DNA from: Glomus cerebriforme
Taxonomy: Eukaryota; Glomeromycota; Glomeromycetes; Glomerales; Glomeraceae
Reading direction: 5' to 3'
Assembly: GCA_003550305.1 (NCBI GenBank)
Contig: QKYT01000149.1
Span: 58,252 to 91,397 of the forward strand
Length of the DNA stretch: 33,146 bases
Shown: piece after piece, positions 1-10,378 of the stretch
How the letters are laid out: every line of letters begins with the position of its first letter
How positions within the stretch are numbered: the stretch's first letter is position 1
The notes under the pieces: model-generated
Databases searched by the model: none
Told to the model about the DNA's origin: nothing
The model's input: the letters and a program-made list of their open reading frames with translations, nothing else
Position numbers and translations under genes: made by a program

Positions 1-171
1 TTTTTTGCCTTTAAAATTAAATATTTATGCATAATTTTACTATTAATTAAGTAAAAAAAATGTCTCAATATAGTTTTTTACATTTTAACTTTAAAATAAA
101 CATAAAATTATTGTTTAAAAATCTGTGTTTATTTGATTTTTAGGTGGTCAGTTACTTTTTGTAACCCACTG
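1..171. mobile_element. Right end of a Tc1/mariner-type DNA transposon
   Basis: Read on the minus strand, the segment ends with a TA dinucleotide followed by CAGTGGGTTACAAAAAGTAA and CTGACCACC. This is the look of a Tc1/mariner terminal inverted repeat (CAGTG start, TA target). The TIR lies at about 142-171 and the flanking TA at 172-173. The rest of 1-141 is A+T-rich interior without an ORF. The other end lies left of the window, so neither element length nor TIR length can be measured. A small GTTAC/GTAAC hairpin lies inside the TIR. The assignment rests on the terminus only; no transposase is visible. Confidence 0.6.
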
Positions 172-173
172 TA

Positions 174-545
174 TATCTAATATAATATTTCTTAATTAAT
201 ATTATTTTTCCAATGTAAAATATAATCCAAAAAATTAATTTACTTATAATTTACTTATTATTAGTATTTTGACATCCAAGTATTTTTCATAAATAAATAT
301 TACTAAAGTAAGAATTTTAAAAAGAAAGAAAGTTAGTAAATAAAAATATTGGCAAATATATTTTTTTATAAATAAACTTTTAATAAAATTTATTTGAAAT
401 ATTTATATTAATTTAAATTATTAATAGTTTATTTGATTATGTTAATTGTTGTATATTTTTCAAATAGCAAAATAGCAATAAATATATAATTAATAAAGAA
501 AATTAGTTATATTTAGATAATAATTATTTTCAATATAGGAGCAGA
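174..545. other. A+T-rich spacer without genes
   Basis: Nearly pure A/T sequence between the mariner end and repeat copy A. I see no ORF, splice-bounded exon, tRNA box or repeat unit in it. Confidence 0.6.
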
Positions 546-2148
546 TTGGAGCAACTCTTCCTGTTAATCTCTATATCCATTTCTCCAAAGAAGTTTTGGA
601 AAGAAAAATTATGCTTTTTGGCCAGTTTATTCTAAGAAAGCAGTCTTTTAGTTTTTAGAAAAAGTTGCTCTATGATGCTGGACTCAACTAAAAAGATTTA
701 GAAAATTTGTTATTTAATGTCCAGTACACCAAGTTTCTTCACAAGTCAGGTCAATATAATTTTCAGTCATCTACGTCTTTCTCTAAAGTTGATACCTAAG
801 CGGCTATTTTGTATTCTAAGATATGCTTTACATGCACAAGATGGAAGGGTTGGACTTGTGGCTGCTCCTGGTAGACTCTGAAGCAGATCTAGCATGAAGT
901 TTCTTTAGAAGTTAGGCAGTTTTTCGCAGAGTTAAAGCATGGGTTTGGTTTAGCAGGAAGAGACTTTTCAGATGTATAAGTTTGGTGAAATATTTTCTTT
1001 TATTATTTTATTATTCCATTTTTATTGGTAGAAAGGTGATAAGACATTAGAAATTTCAGACTCATGAAGACAAATACTAAACCAGCTTTAGGCTTTCCAT
1101 ATATCACTATATCAAGTCTGCTAACCTTGGCTGTAAATTTGAAAGAACTACTGTGGAGTGGTTCCTCTGATGAGAGATGGAGGATACTGGAATTTTTGAT
1201 TAACAGTCGATCATCTGTTAATAATTAGTTTCCTTGTTGCATAATTTTTCTGATTATTTGTTTCACAGTGGTGATCCCTATTTTTGCCCCTTAAGGTGAT
1301 GTCATTATAGTTGAATAGAAAAATTAATAAAAAGAATAAATGGTGCGGAAGACGTTGGGTATAGGATTGGATGCATTAATTGGGTAGAATCAGTTTGAAT
1401 AGTTGGGAGCAAGATTGTTATTTTTTTGCAATAGGTATATCAAGGATCAAGATTTTTTAATAGGATTGGATACTTAGTTAATCTGGTAAGTAATCATCTT
1501 GATTCATAGGTTTGGAGGTCCAGGCCATGAGAAATTAACCTATTTCGAGAAAACTTCTACTAGGGCAGATGGCAGCTGTAAAGCCATATAGGTTGGCAAA
1601 GTACTATGTGATGGCCTCCGGATGAGACAGTATAAGCAGTTAACTCGATTCATCTGAAATATCTATGAGGGTGACTTAAAGGTACCAATCCTAGTAGGGA
1701 AGTGGTAAAGGTAAAAATAGGTTTATTTTCTTTTTTGTATCTTTTAGTTTTAGTATTAGATAGTTTTCCTTTCTTTTTGGATGTTGGTACTAGTAGCTGA
1801 TATCTTTAATTCCTTTTATAAAAGCAGCTTCTTTTATAACAAATCATACTAGTTCAAAGATCTAATGAGTTTGTGAGGAGATTTGGAAGGACTGATTGAA
1901 AGGTTTTTTATTTGGTGCTAGCATTGGAGTATGGGAGAAAATTAAAGCATATTAACTATCTAAGAAGGATCTTGCTTCAGTTCCTACTCTGAGGACTTAT
2001 GCTATGTAAATGCAACATGCTAAAATTTTTCATTTAGTTAGAAGTTTTATATCTGAGCTATATAATTTTATTTGCTATTGTATTCTGGACATTGCCTACT
2101 GATTTACAGAATAAAGTTCATAATTCAGTGCATTCTCAAAAAAAAAAA
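546..2148 (+). mobile_element. Retroposed poly(A) repeat, copy A
   Basis: This 1.6-kb repeat is colinear with the reverse complement of copy B (2614-4718) and with copy C (25825-28279). Shared landmarks are the 5' end (GCAACTCTTCC), CACCAAGTTTCTTCACAAGT, TTGCACAAGATGGAA-like and CTTGTGGCTGCT blocks, and CTTGCTTCAGTTCC. It ends with an AATAAAG signal at about 2111 and an A11 run at 2138-2148, so it resembles a retroposed Pol II transcript. All frames are cut by many stops and no reverse-transcriptase motif is seen. No convincing target-site duplication was found for this copy. It may be a non-autonomous LINE derivative or a retroposed long non-coding RNA. Confidence 0.75.
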
Positions 2149-2598
2149 TACACAAGAGTAATTAATTTCTATTATATTTATTTTTTTAAATATTTTGCAA
2201 AAAATAATTATTAATTTTAATAATTTTTTAGAGAATACCTTGCTACAATTAATACCAAATGCTATTACAATAATTTTACTTGCAATGATCAACCTGTTTT
2301 AAAATATCATAAAACTAACCAAAGCAATATTCATCAATATTTTATTAGTTGCAGTTCATATACATTTGGTACATACCATCGATACATTCATGGTAAACCT
2401 AATGTTGATAAAGATCTTTTAAAGGAACTGCTTGCAAATGAAGGTCAAGTTAATGATAATGTTGAGGTAATTTAATTTTTTTATAAAATTTATTAATTCT
2501 ATTATAAAACTTATTGATTTATTTATTATTCAGGATGATGAAAATTATTTTACTATTATTCCTAATGCATCAAGAAGACAAGAATATCGTAAGTAATC

Positions 2599-2613
2599 AA
2601 TTACTATATTATT
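2599..2613. repeat. Left target-site duplication of copy B
   Basis: AATTACTATATTATT (15 bp) is repeated exactly at 4719-4733, directly flanking copy B. It lies ten bases after the GTAAGT donor of the host pseudogene intron, so the insertion is intronic. Confidence 0.9.
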
Positions 2614-4718
2614 TTTTTTTTTGAAGACGTGCTGTTGTATGAACTTTATTCTGTAAATCAATGGACAATACCCAGAATACAATAACAAATAAAATTATAT
2701 AGCTCAGACATAAGACCTCTATAAGAAAATCTTAACATATCACACTTATATAACATGAGTCTCCAGAGTGAGGTCTGAAGACAAGACTCTCCTTAGATAG
2801 TTAATATGCTTTGGTTCTTTTCCATACCCCAGTGCTAGCACTAAATAAAAAACCTTTCAATCAGTCCTCCCAAATCTTCTCACAATCACATTGAGTCTTC
2901 TAATTAGTACGATTTGTTATAATATCGACCAGAATATTGTAAGAGAATTTATAGAAGCCAGCTACTAGTACCAACCTCCAGAAAGAAAGGATAGCTATCT
3001 AATACTAAAACTAAAAGATACAAGAAAGAAAAAAACCTACTTCTATCTCTACCACTTTCCTACCAAAACCAGTATACCCACTCGGTATCCTAATGGATAC
3101 TCCAGATGAATTGAGTCAACTACTTATACTGTCTCGTCCAAAGGCCATCCTACAGACTACAGTACCTTGCCAACCTATATGACTTTTTAGCCGCCATCTG
3201 TCCCAGTAGGATTCTTCCCAAAATAAGCCAATTTCTTATGGCCCAGATGCTCCCCATTCTAGTGAATCGAGATGACTACTTACCCAAAACTTCTTGGTAT
3301 GTGACAAGCAGAGATACTTGAAAAACATCTAACTCTATCGAAGAATCTTTATCTTTAATATACCTATTGCGAAAAGATAATAATCTTGTCTCCAGAATTC
3401 CAAACCAGTTCTATCCAATGCCCGTACCTGACCCTGTACCCAACGTCTTTCACATTATTATATTTTTTTTTTTAATTTTTCTGTACAACTACTATGACGT
3501 CACCTTAAGAGGCAAAAATAGAAATCACCACTGTAAAACAAAAACCAAGAAATGTGTTATAAACAAGAGAACTAATCATTAACAGATGATTAGCTGTCAA
3601 TTAAAATTTCCAGTACCCCCATCTTTCACCAGAGAACATCGCTCTGCAGTAGTTCATCCAAATCTGCAGCCAAGAAAAGCAGACTCAGTATAGCAGTATA
3701 CATTAATGTACCAAAGCCAGTTCAGTATTTATCTTCACGAGCCTAAAAATCTTGATGTCCTTCTACCTTTCTACTAACAAAAATGAAATATAAAATTTTT
3801 AAAAGGGAAATATTCACCAAACTTATACGCTGTTATGTCTAATCGTTCTTTTGATTCCTTTAACTGTTAATTCTTTAGGTTCAAAAATGAAAAATTAATT
3901 GAGTTTATGACGATAGAGATAACAATATTTTATGTTTATTAAGTATAGTTCGCTCTTTAATTGATAAATGGTATAGTATTTTAAAGTAAAAGATATTTTA
4001 TTATTCAAATTGAAGTTACAAGAATTGAGAAGAACTTAATAAAATTCTCATGATATTTATACAAAAATAAAATATAGTAAAAAGATATTAACTATCATAA
4101 ATATAATAAAGATAATAAATATGTTAAATATAATAAATATAATAAAGAAATTAAATATATTAAATATCTTAACTATCCTAAAATATCACTAAGATCACTA
4201 CTATTATTAAGATCACCATGATCATGGAAATCATGATCATAGAGTGGTACAATACGGCACAGTAAATCAGTGCAGTAATGTTTCATACTAACAACACCAG
4301 AAAAGCCTCTTCCTGCTAAGCTAAGCCCATGCGTCAATTCTGCGAAGAGCTGCTTAACTTCTAAAGAAACTGCATGCTAGGCCTCTCCTAGGTCCACCAG
4401 AAGCAGCCACAAGTTCAACCCATCTGTCTTGTGCATGTAGAACGTACCTTAGAATACCAAACGGCCACTCGGGTATCAATTTTTAAGAAAGACGTAGGTA
4501 ACTGAAAATTATATTGACCTGACTTGTGGAGAAACTTAGTATGCCAGACACTAAATAACAAATTTTTTAAACCTCTCTAGTTAAGTCTAGTATTGTAGAG
4601 CAACTTTTCCTAAAACTAAAAGATCGCTTTCTTAGGACAAAACAACCAAAAAGCGCAACTTTTCTTTCCAAAACTTATTTGGAGAAATAGGCATAAGAAT
4701 CAGCAGGAAGAGTTGCCT
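2614..4718 (-). mobile_element. Retroposed poly(A) repeat, copy B (contains a solo LTR)
   Basis: Minus-strand copy of the family in copy A. It starts on the plus strand with a T9 run (the poly(A) tail on the minus strand, 2614-2622), preceded by TTTATTCTG, the complement of the CAGAATAAA signal. It ends at 4718 with the complement of the 5' end GGCAACTCTTCCTGCTGA. A 15-bp duplication flanks it exactly. Without the 463-bp solo LTR at 3831-4293 it is about 1.64 kb, matching copy A. No long ORF follows the element; the 71-codon frame at 3367-3582 is antisense and not conserved in copy A. Confidence 0.85.
3831..4293. mobile_element. Solo LTR nested in copy B
   Basis: Comparison with copy A shows that this block is extra: copy B reads CTTATAC, then 463 bp, then CCAGAAAAG, where copy A reads CTTATACATCTGAAAAG on the same strand. 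The insert begins TGTTATGTC and ends CATACTAACA, giving a perfect TGTTA...TAACA pair with the TG...CA ends of an LTR. The interior contains ATATAATAAAG-type short tandem runs (about 4095-4160) and a GATCATG palindrome cluster (about 4213-4240). The flanks ACGC and ACAC may be a decayed 4-5 bp duplication. The absence of gag/pol points to LTR-LTR recombination. Superfamily unknown. Confidence 0.65.
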
Positions 4719-4733
4719 AATTACTATATTATT
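4719..4733. repeat. Right target-site duplication of copy B
   Basis: Exact second copy of AATTACTATATTATT, after which the host intron resumes and leads into the exon at 4782. Confidence 0.9.
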
Positions 4734-6739
4734 AAATAATTATAAATCAATTTTTTAATTTTAAATATATTTTTATATATATAGTAATTCCTCATGTTAA
4801 AGATAGTAAAATTACATTATTACTGCTTGTAAAAACTGGATGTAATATTATATTTTATAAATATGAACTATTGGATTTAGAAATATGTCCATATATAGTT
4901 ATGGTTGTAAAAAATACTCATACACATCCACCTCCTCCACCTCATCGAATACCAAGTCATTTACAAAAAAATTTGAAAATATTAATTAAAAATTCAAATG
5001 ATTTTTTAAATGATTCTACTTCAAGAAAATTAATTTCAGGTATTAAATAATGATTTTATCTTTTTTTTATTATATACTTTTAATAATTTTAATTTTGATT
5101 TTTCAATAAAGATTCATTAATAAAAGCAGTTTTTGGAAAGACTGTTTTAGCAGATATTCATGCTTCAATAAATAATATTGATAAGCTTTATAATATTATA
5201 ATGAGAGAGCAAAAAGTTATTACATCCACATGAACAAGAAATTATGAGAGTAATTTATGCTTTTAATCAAAATGAAGCAAATTTATGTAATTATATTCAA
5301 AGAATTAGTAAATATTAAAATATATAAAAATTATTTGATTTTTTATTGATACTTAATATGCTTATAAATTATTATTTTTTAGCATTTATGAAAATGAATG
5401 AATTAGAGTTTAATGCTTATGATAAAGATAATAATAGTAGTAAGTAATAATAATTTTTTAAATTTTATTTTTTTAAAAATTTTCAATTGGATTATTAATT
5501 AACTTAATTAATAATTTTTTAATTTTAGTTGTAACATTTTGCAGAATTTTTACAAATGGAAGTGATTCTAAGGCTTATCAATGCATGTTTACAACTTTTT
5601 TCGAAGTTTATGAAAATTTAATGGGAGAAAAGCCATCTTTCTATCATTTTAACTCAGAAAAAAAAGGATGGGCTGCTATAATTATTGATCTTGATAAAGG
5701 TCAAGCTAAAGGATTATCTTTGGCTTTAAATTCTTTATGCAATTCCATAAGTCCTGAANAACATTTGCTTTACATTTTAAAATCATATTTGATTCATTTT
5801 GAAAGGTAAGATAAAATATGTATTAAAATAATTGCATATTAATTACTAATAAATTTTTTGTTTTATTGTATTTAAATAGAAATGTTAGAAATTCTAGATA
5901 TTCAAATGAATGTAAATATTTGATGTATCAGCTTAAAGATAATATGAATTTTATGTTTGAGCAGTTACAAGTCATTAGTGATGATGAAAAAATAAGTGGT
6001 AATGTATTTTATTTTTTTATTTGAATTTGTATTATTAAATTATTTTATTTGTTATTAATTGATCAATCAATTATTAAATAGATTGGATTGCTGAATATCA
6101 GACACCATGAATTTTAGCATCACTGAACCATAATTACTTATTAATAGATCATGATATTTGGATAACTACTCCATTTGATACTAATGTAAGTGAATGTTCA
6201 CATGCAAATGTAAATCGAGAAGGGACACGTTTAAGATTGAAAACAGCAATTTTNCAGTAAGTATTTATTAATTTATTATGAAATAGAAGAGTTCATATAG
6301 TTTTGTTTTTAATAGATTTGTTAATAATTAATAATTTTTATTCTTTATTTTAGCTCATAAAATTACAATTTAATGTTATTTAGATGATTTTATAATAATT
6401 CGCATTACAACATTCCTATGTNAAGCAAAAATAAAAGTAGAACTAAAAGAAAAATAAATGCTAATAAAAGAAAAGGTAATTTGTATTATTTAAATATAAT
6501 TAATTTAATTTTTTTATTACTTATCTATTATTATATTTTATTTAGAAAAATAGAAGAATATTCAAATTATGAAGGTACAGTATAAAAAGCAAAAATGTAC
6601 TAATAAGGATATTGAATATCAAAAAAAAATTCAAGAATTAGAAATTGAAGAGCGTAAGAAGAAATTAGAAAGGAAAAAGTTAGATAATCGTCTAAAGAAA
6701 TTAGAAATAGCACGAAAAGAAAAAGAATTAAATGGATAA

Positions 6740-7030
6740 GTATTTTAAAAATGAATTAGTTAATTAAAAATTAAATAAAGAGCGGAGATGTTTTAACCAT
6801 TAATGAAAAATTAAAGATCTAAGTTTCACGAAGATCTGGATTTTACATAAATATAAAAAAACATGCTGATGTATATATTTTATACAATAAAAATATCAAT
6901 TTTGTTGCTGTTTATATATTTTATTTTTATAAACATATTTACATTGGCAACATTTTATTATATTTCACCTTTGTCTTTTTTATTTATTATTTCATATTTT
7001 AAAAACATAAATAAAATGCAATATCTATCT
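6740..7030. other. Spacer after the MULE-like pseudogene
   Basis: A+T-rich DNA. A 63-codon frame at 6863-7054 is a run of F/I/L/Y residues from T-rich sequence and runs into the minisatellite. I do not regard it as a gene. Confidence 0.5.
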
Positions 7031-7090
7031 ATGAGTACATATGAGTACACATGAGTACACATGAATACACATGAATACACATGAATACAT
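7031..7090. repeat. 10-bp minisatellite, six units
   Basis: Six consecutive 10-mers of the form ATGARTACAY (ATGAGTACAT, ATGAGTACAC twice, ATGAATACAC twice... ending ATGAATACAT), with no indels. Unit divergence is one or two bases. The motif ATGTACTC recurs inverted shortly downstream near 7104. Confidence 0.9.
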
Positions 7091-7163
7091 AATCAGAGTT
7101 CATGTACTCGCAATCACAGCTGCATTGTACTCATAATCATTTACCATATAATTATCTAACCAA

Positions 7164-7260
7164 GATGCAGAGACAAGTGCAAATCATGGCCGTGGATAGT
7201 GAAAATGTAGAAAATATGGACAATTAGGTTACTATCAAAAGAATTGTAATAATAATACAT
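7164..7260 (+). pseudogene. Possible fossil CCHC zinc knuckle of a retroelement Gag
   Basis: One frame reads CRKYGQLGYYQKNC at about 7207-7248. This matches the retroelement zinc knuckle C-X2-C-X4-H-X4-C if the second Cys and the His have each changed to Tyr by a single transition. Stops (TAG TGA) lie just upstream and a TAG follows. With no flanking gag or protease visible, this is at best a relic and could be chance. Confidence 0.3.
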
Positions 7261-8540
7261 AGATTTATTACTATAAAAATGAGTGCAAAATAAATTTTAT
7301 TAATTAATGTATTGGTACAAATAAATTATTTTTTATGGCAATGTTTTTACAATTATAACATGATTTTTTTGTGTCACGTAACAGGTGTTTTAACCACATA
7401 TGGTTATAAGACTGCAAAAGTTGGTGAAATAACCAGGTGGTTATTATAACTATGATTAAGTTTAACAATAATATTTTAATAATATTAATTCTCATTTTTT
7501 TTAAAAAAATATTATTAATCAAAAAATTTATTTTAATAATTAATTAAAATTATTTAACTAAACTTAATTTCATATTTGATATATATAGTTTAGAATTCTT
7601 ATAAGTAATAATTACTAATATTATAATTTTTAATATTTAATATAATAAGTAATTAATTTTAAACAAATTTTTTTAATTAGATAGATAAATTTTATTTAAA
7701 ATTTTTAAAAGGTTTATATTATTCTATTTTTTTTAAAAATATATCCTATAAATAATCAAATTTTAATATTAATTTATAAAAGATAAAATATCTTATTTTG
7801 ATACAAAACATATAGCTTATTATTTTTGAGAGATATACTAGAAATTATGCTTAATGTCTTAATGCGGGCCAAATAAATACGTGTCGGTTTTTTTGAAACC
7901 CAAATTTTGGTTGTACATAAGTTTAACTATATATGGCAGTAAAATACGCATTTTGTTTCATTTTTTGATTAATCACATTTAAGTTTTTTGATAAACTCTC
8001 AACAAAATTCTGGAGAAAAGCTCGGTGAGAATCTTATTGTTTACTTACTGACTTGTATCATTTTGTCTATGATGGAATTTATCTAAGATAAGTTCAAGAA
8101 ATTTTAATGACGCCAAATTTAAAAAAACGTGATTATTTTTGTGGTATTCTGAGATATCATGAACAATATTGATGAATTTAAATTAACAAATATAATGAAT
8201 ATTAATTATTGTGTTCTTATTCCATAGGTTTAACAAACGAAATTTTAAATATATTAAATGTTAATAGTTGAATCATACATAATATGAAATACTTTTATAC
8301 GCTAACAAAAATGTTATAATCAAACAATGTATTTCTATGAAGTGAAATAAAAACATTATCAGAACTTTATTAATGAAAGAATTAATCACGAACTTTGACT
8401 TTTTTTCAATCTTTAATTTCTTACTTTTCTATAACAAAACATTTAGCTCTGAATAACGTGATCTGGAGATTTTCGGATCAGCAAAAAATTTTGATGTATA
8501 AATTCAGATGTTCGATCATTTTTATTTTTAAACCATAAGT
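7261..8540. other. A+T-rich region upstream of the mitochondrial carrier
   Basis: No gene is supported; a 72-codon minus-strand frame at 7304-7522 is A+T-rich chance sequence. Two short palindromes, TAACC-N6-GGTTA near 7391 and ATAACC-AGGT-GGTTAT near 7430, sit 40 bp apart. The last few hundred bases should hold the carrier promoter, but I recognise no defined element. Confidence 0.4.
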
Positions 8541-10192
8541 ATGTCTGGACCAAAAAATCAAAAGAGAAATGTACTCGCTTCAACTTTAGCCGGTACTGGA
8601 GCAGGGTAAGTTTTTTTCATGATTATTTTATTTTAATTTAAAAAATAGATTATCTAATAATTTTTCAATTGATAAATTCTAGCTTAGTTGAAGTATCGAT
8701 AATGCAGGTTAATTACTTTTTGTTTAAAAGCGATTTGTTTGAAATATTTTAATACATTATTTAACGATTTTTTCTTTTTGATTAAAAATTTAGCCCACAG
8801 ACGTATTAAAGACAAGGTGAGTTTATTTCGATCTATTTATTTAATTACATTGAAATTCTAACAAAGAATTTTATAACAATATTTGTGAAAGATATCAGGT
8901 AATCAAATAAAAAAAAATTTTTTGTTTACTTATTGTTGAGTTGCTTATCCTTTCTTATTTTGTTAATTTCTTGTATTTCTTAGTCAATTCGAGTTGCATC
9001 AAATTATAATGGAATTGGTGTTTTAAGATCATTCGCTAAAATCGTTAGACAGGAAGGATTTTTTGGTGATTACTTAAAATTTAAAATTGTTAAAAGAAAA
9101 AATTTATTTAAATATAAATTAATAAACAAATTTTCTTAAATTCATTAGCTTTATATAGAGGAACATTACCCGTAATGTGTATTGTGGCCCCAAGGTATGA
9201 TTTGAAAACATACTGTATAAATAAATATATATGATATAAATTTTGATGTTAATTATTTTTTATTTAGAGTATCATTACAATACACAGGACTTGCAATGTA
9301 TAAACCAATATTTGATAGAATGGAAGGAAAATATATACCACCCGGAAGGTTTTTCTTTTTCTAATTTATTTATTTCATATATTTTGGATCTTTTCTAATA
9401 ACTTAATTGTATCAATTTAGTGCATCTGCATTTACTGGGGTAAATATAAATTTTATTAATTATATCCGAAATAAATTAAATAAATGTTGATTAAAAAAAT
9501 TTATTTCAGATATGTACAGGAATAATGCAAGCAGTAACATTAGTGACACCATTAGAATTAATTAAAATACGACAACAGACTGATATAAACCGATTTAAAT
9601 ATCGTGGGATGGTTTCCACTATTGCATCAATTATGAGGGAGGAAGGGTAAGTATGTATTAAACTTATTAAGAATTATACAAAATATTCTTTATATTTTAA
9701 CGTGATGATTTAAATAATAGGATATTAGCATTTTATAAGGGATTGGTTCCTACCATATTTAGACAATCATGGGGATTAGCTGTAAAAGTAAGTAAGCTAA
9801 TTCCATTTAAGTTATTAAATTTGGTTTTTAAATTTTTTTTTAAATAAATCCTATTCATCTTTTAGTTTTCTGGGTATACAATGTTTGTAGATTTATTTCG
9901 TATACAAAGTAATAATAATTTACAACCTCAACATTTTGTCGCATCAGGATTCATGTCAAATGTATTAGTAGGCATCCTTAATTCACCACCTGATGTAGTT
10001 AAGACAAGAATGCAAGATCAATCTGCTTCATATAAAAATTCCTGGGATTGTATAAAAATTATGATAAAATATGAAGGTCCTCTCTCTTTATTTAGAGGTT
10101 CTTTATTAAGAATTATCAGAATTGCTCCTGGTGGTGGTATACAATTTGCCACTTATGAATATTTATATAGATTATTTGAAAATAAAGTTTGA
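8541..10192 (+). CDS. Mitochondrial carrier family (SLC25) transporter
   Basis: Eleven exons: 8541-8605, 8683-8707, 8794-8816, 8892-8898, 8984-9065, 9149-9194, 9268-9348, 9421-9439, 9510-9646, 9721-9787, 9866-10192. They sum to 879 nt, or 292 residues, the usual carrier size. All three tandem repeats keep the signature: PTDVLKTR (31-38), PLELIKIR (130-137) and PPDVVKTR (225-232). Each is followed by a matrix-helix motif: QEGFFALYRG, EEGILAFYKG and YEGPLSLFRG. The family exchanges metabolites across the mitochondrial inner membrane. The third repeat recalls succinate/fumarate and other di/tricarboxylate carriers, but I cannot fix the substrate. Odd features are the number of introns and a 7-nt microexon (ATATCAG), which is needed to keep frame and supplies TyrGln after KTR. 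The gene converges with MET2 across a 186-bp gap. Confidence 0.9.
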
Positions 10193-10378
10193 TAAAAAGA
10201 ATGAAAATTTTAAGATAATCTACTTAATAATATTTAATTTCTTTATTTTCTTTATTTTATTTTGAAAGAATTATTTTAATAATTAGAATAATAACAATAA
10301 ATATTTCGTAATATCACATTAATAAATATAATACTATAAACAACAGTTATATATTTTTCAAATTTCTATTAAATGTCA
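10193..10378. terminator. Shared 3' intergenic region of two converging genes
   Basis: Only 186 bp separate the stop codons of the plus-strand carrier and the minus-strand MET2. Both 3' UTRs and polyadenylation signals must lie here or overlap; AATAAATA occurs around 10295-10330. No discrete terminator can be named. Confidence 0.35.

Larger units (their letters stand above)
2232..6739 (+). pseudogene. MULE-like transposase pseudogene, split by a retroelement insertion
   Basis: Exons bounded by GT-AG introns can be followed across the locus: 2232-2466, about 2534-2589, 4782-5039, 5111 to about 5309, about 5384-5440, 5530-5804, about 5880-5999, about 6082-6256, then a lysine-rich tail ending at 6739. 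The first exon carries a C-X6-C-X22-C-X8-H arrangement that could bind zinc. The middle has an FTNGSDSKAYQ block and an IDLDKGQAKGL block resembling the second acidic region of Mutator-like (MULE) transposases. A later exon has SECSHANVNREG, like the Cys/His box near the MULE C-terminus. The C-terminus is a basic coiled coil rich in K/E. It is broken by a frameshift near 5210-5218 (after REQK), a TGA where ETPW-like sequence is expected (about 6107), and insertion of copy B in the intron after the second exon. The start codon is not identified. The MULE assignment is from memory of the family and is moderate; that it is a dead transposase-like gene is firmer. Confidence 0.65.

Noticed and set aside
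546..2148. Copy A as a protein-coding LINE
   Set aside because: Short frames such as the one with HKSGQYNFQ persist between copies, but stops are frequent and no reverse transcriptase or endonuclease motif is visible.
3367..3582. 71-codon plus-strand frame
   Set aside because: It lies antisense within retroposed copy B, lacks an ATG matching any family and is not open in copy A.
6863..7054. 63-codon hydrophobic frame
   Set aside because: Composed of F/I/L/Y codons expected from T-rich DNA and ends inside a minisatellite; no start context or homologue.
7304..7522. 72-codon minus-strand frame
   Set aside because: A+T-rich chance frame with no motif, splice context or conserved neighbour.
8458..8515. 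Possible tRNA (GTTCGATC near 8513)
   Set aside because: No box A at a suitable distance and no cloverleaf could be folded around it.
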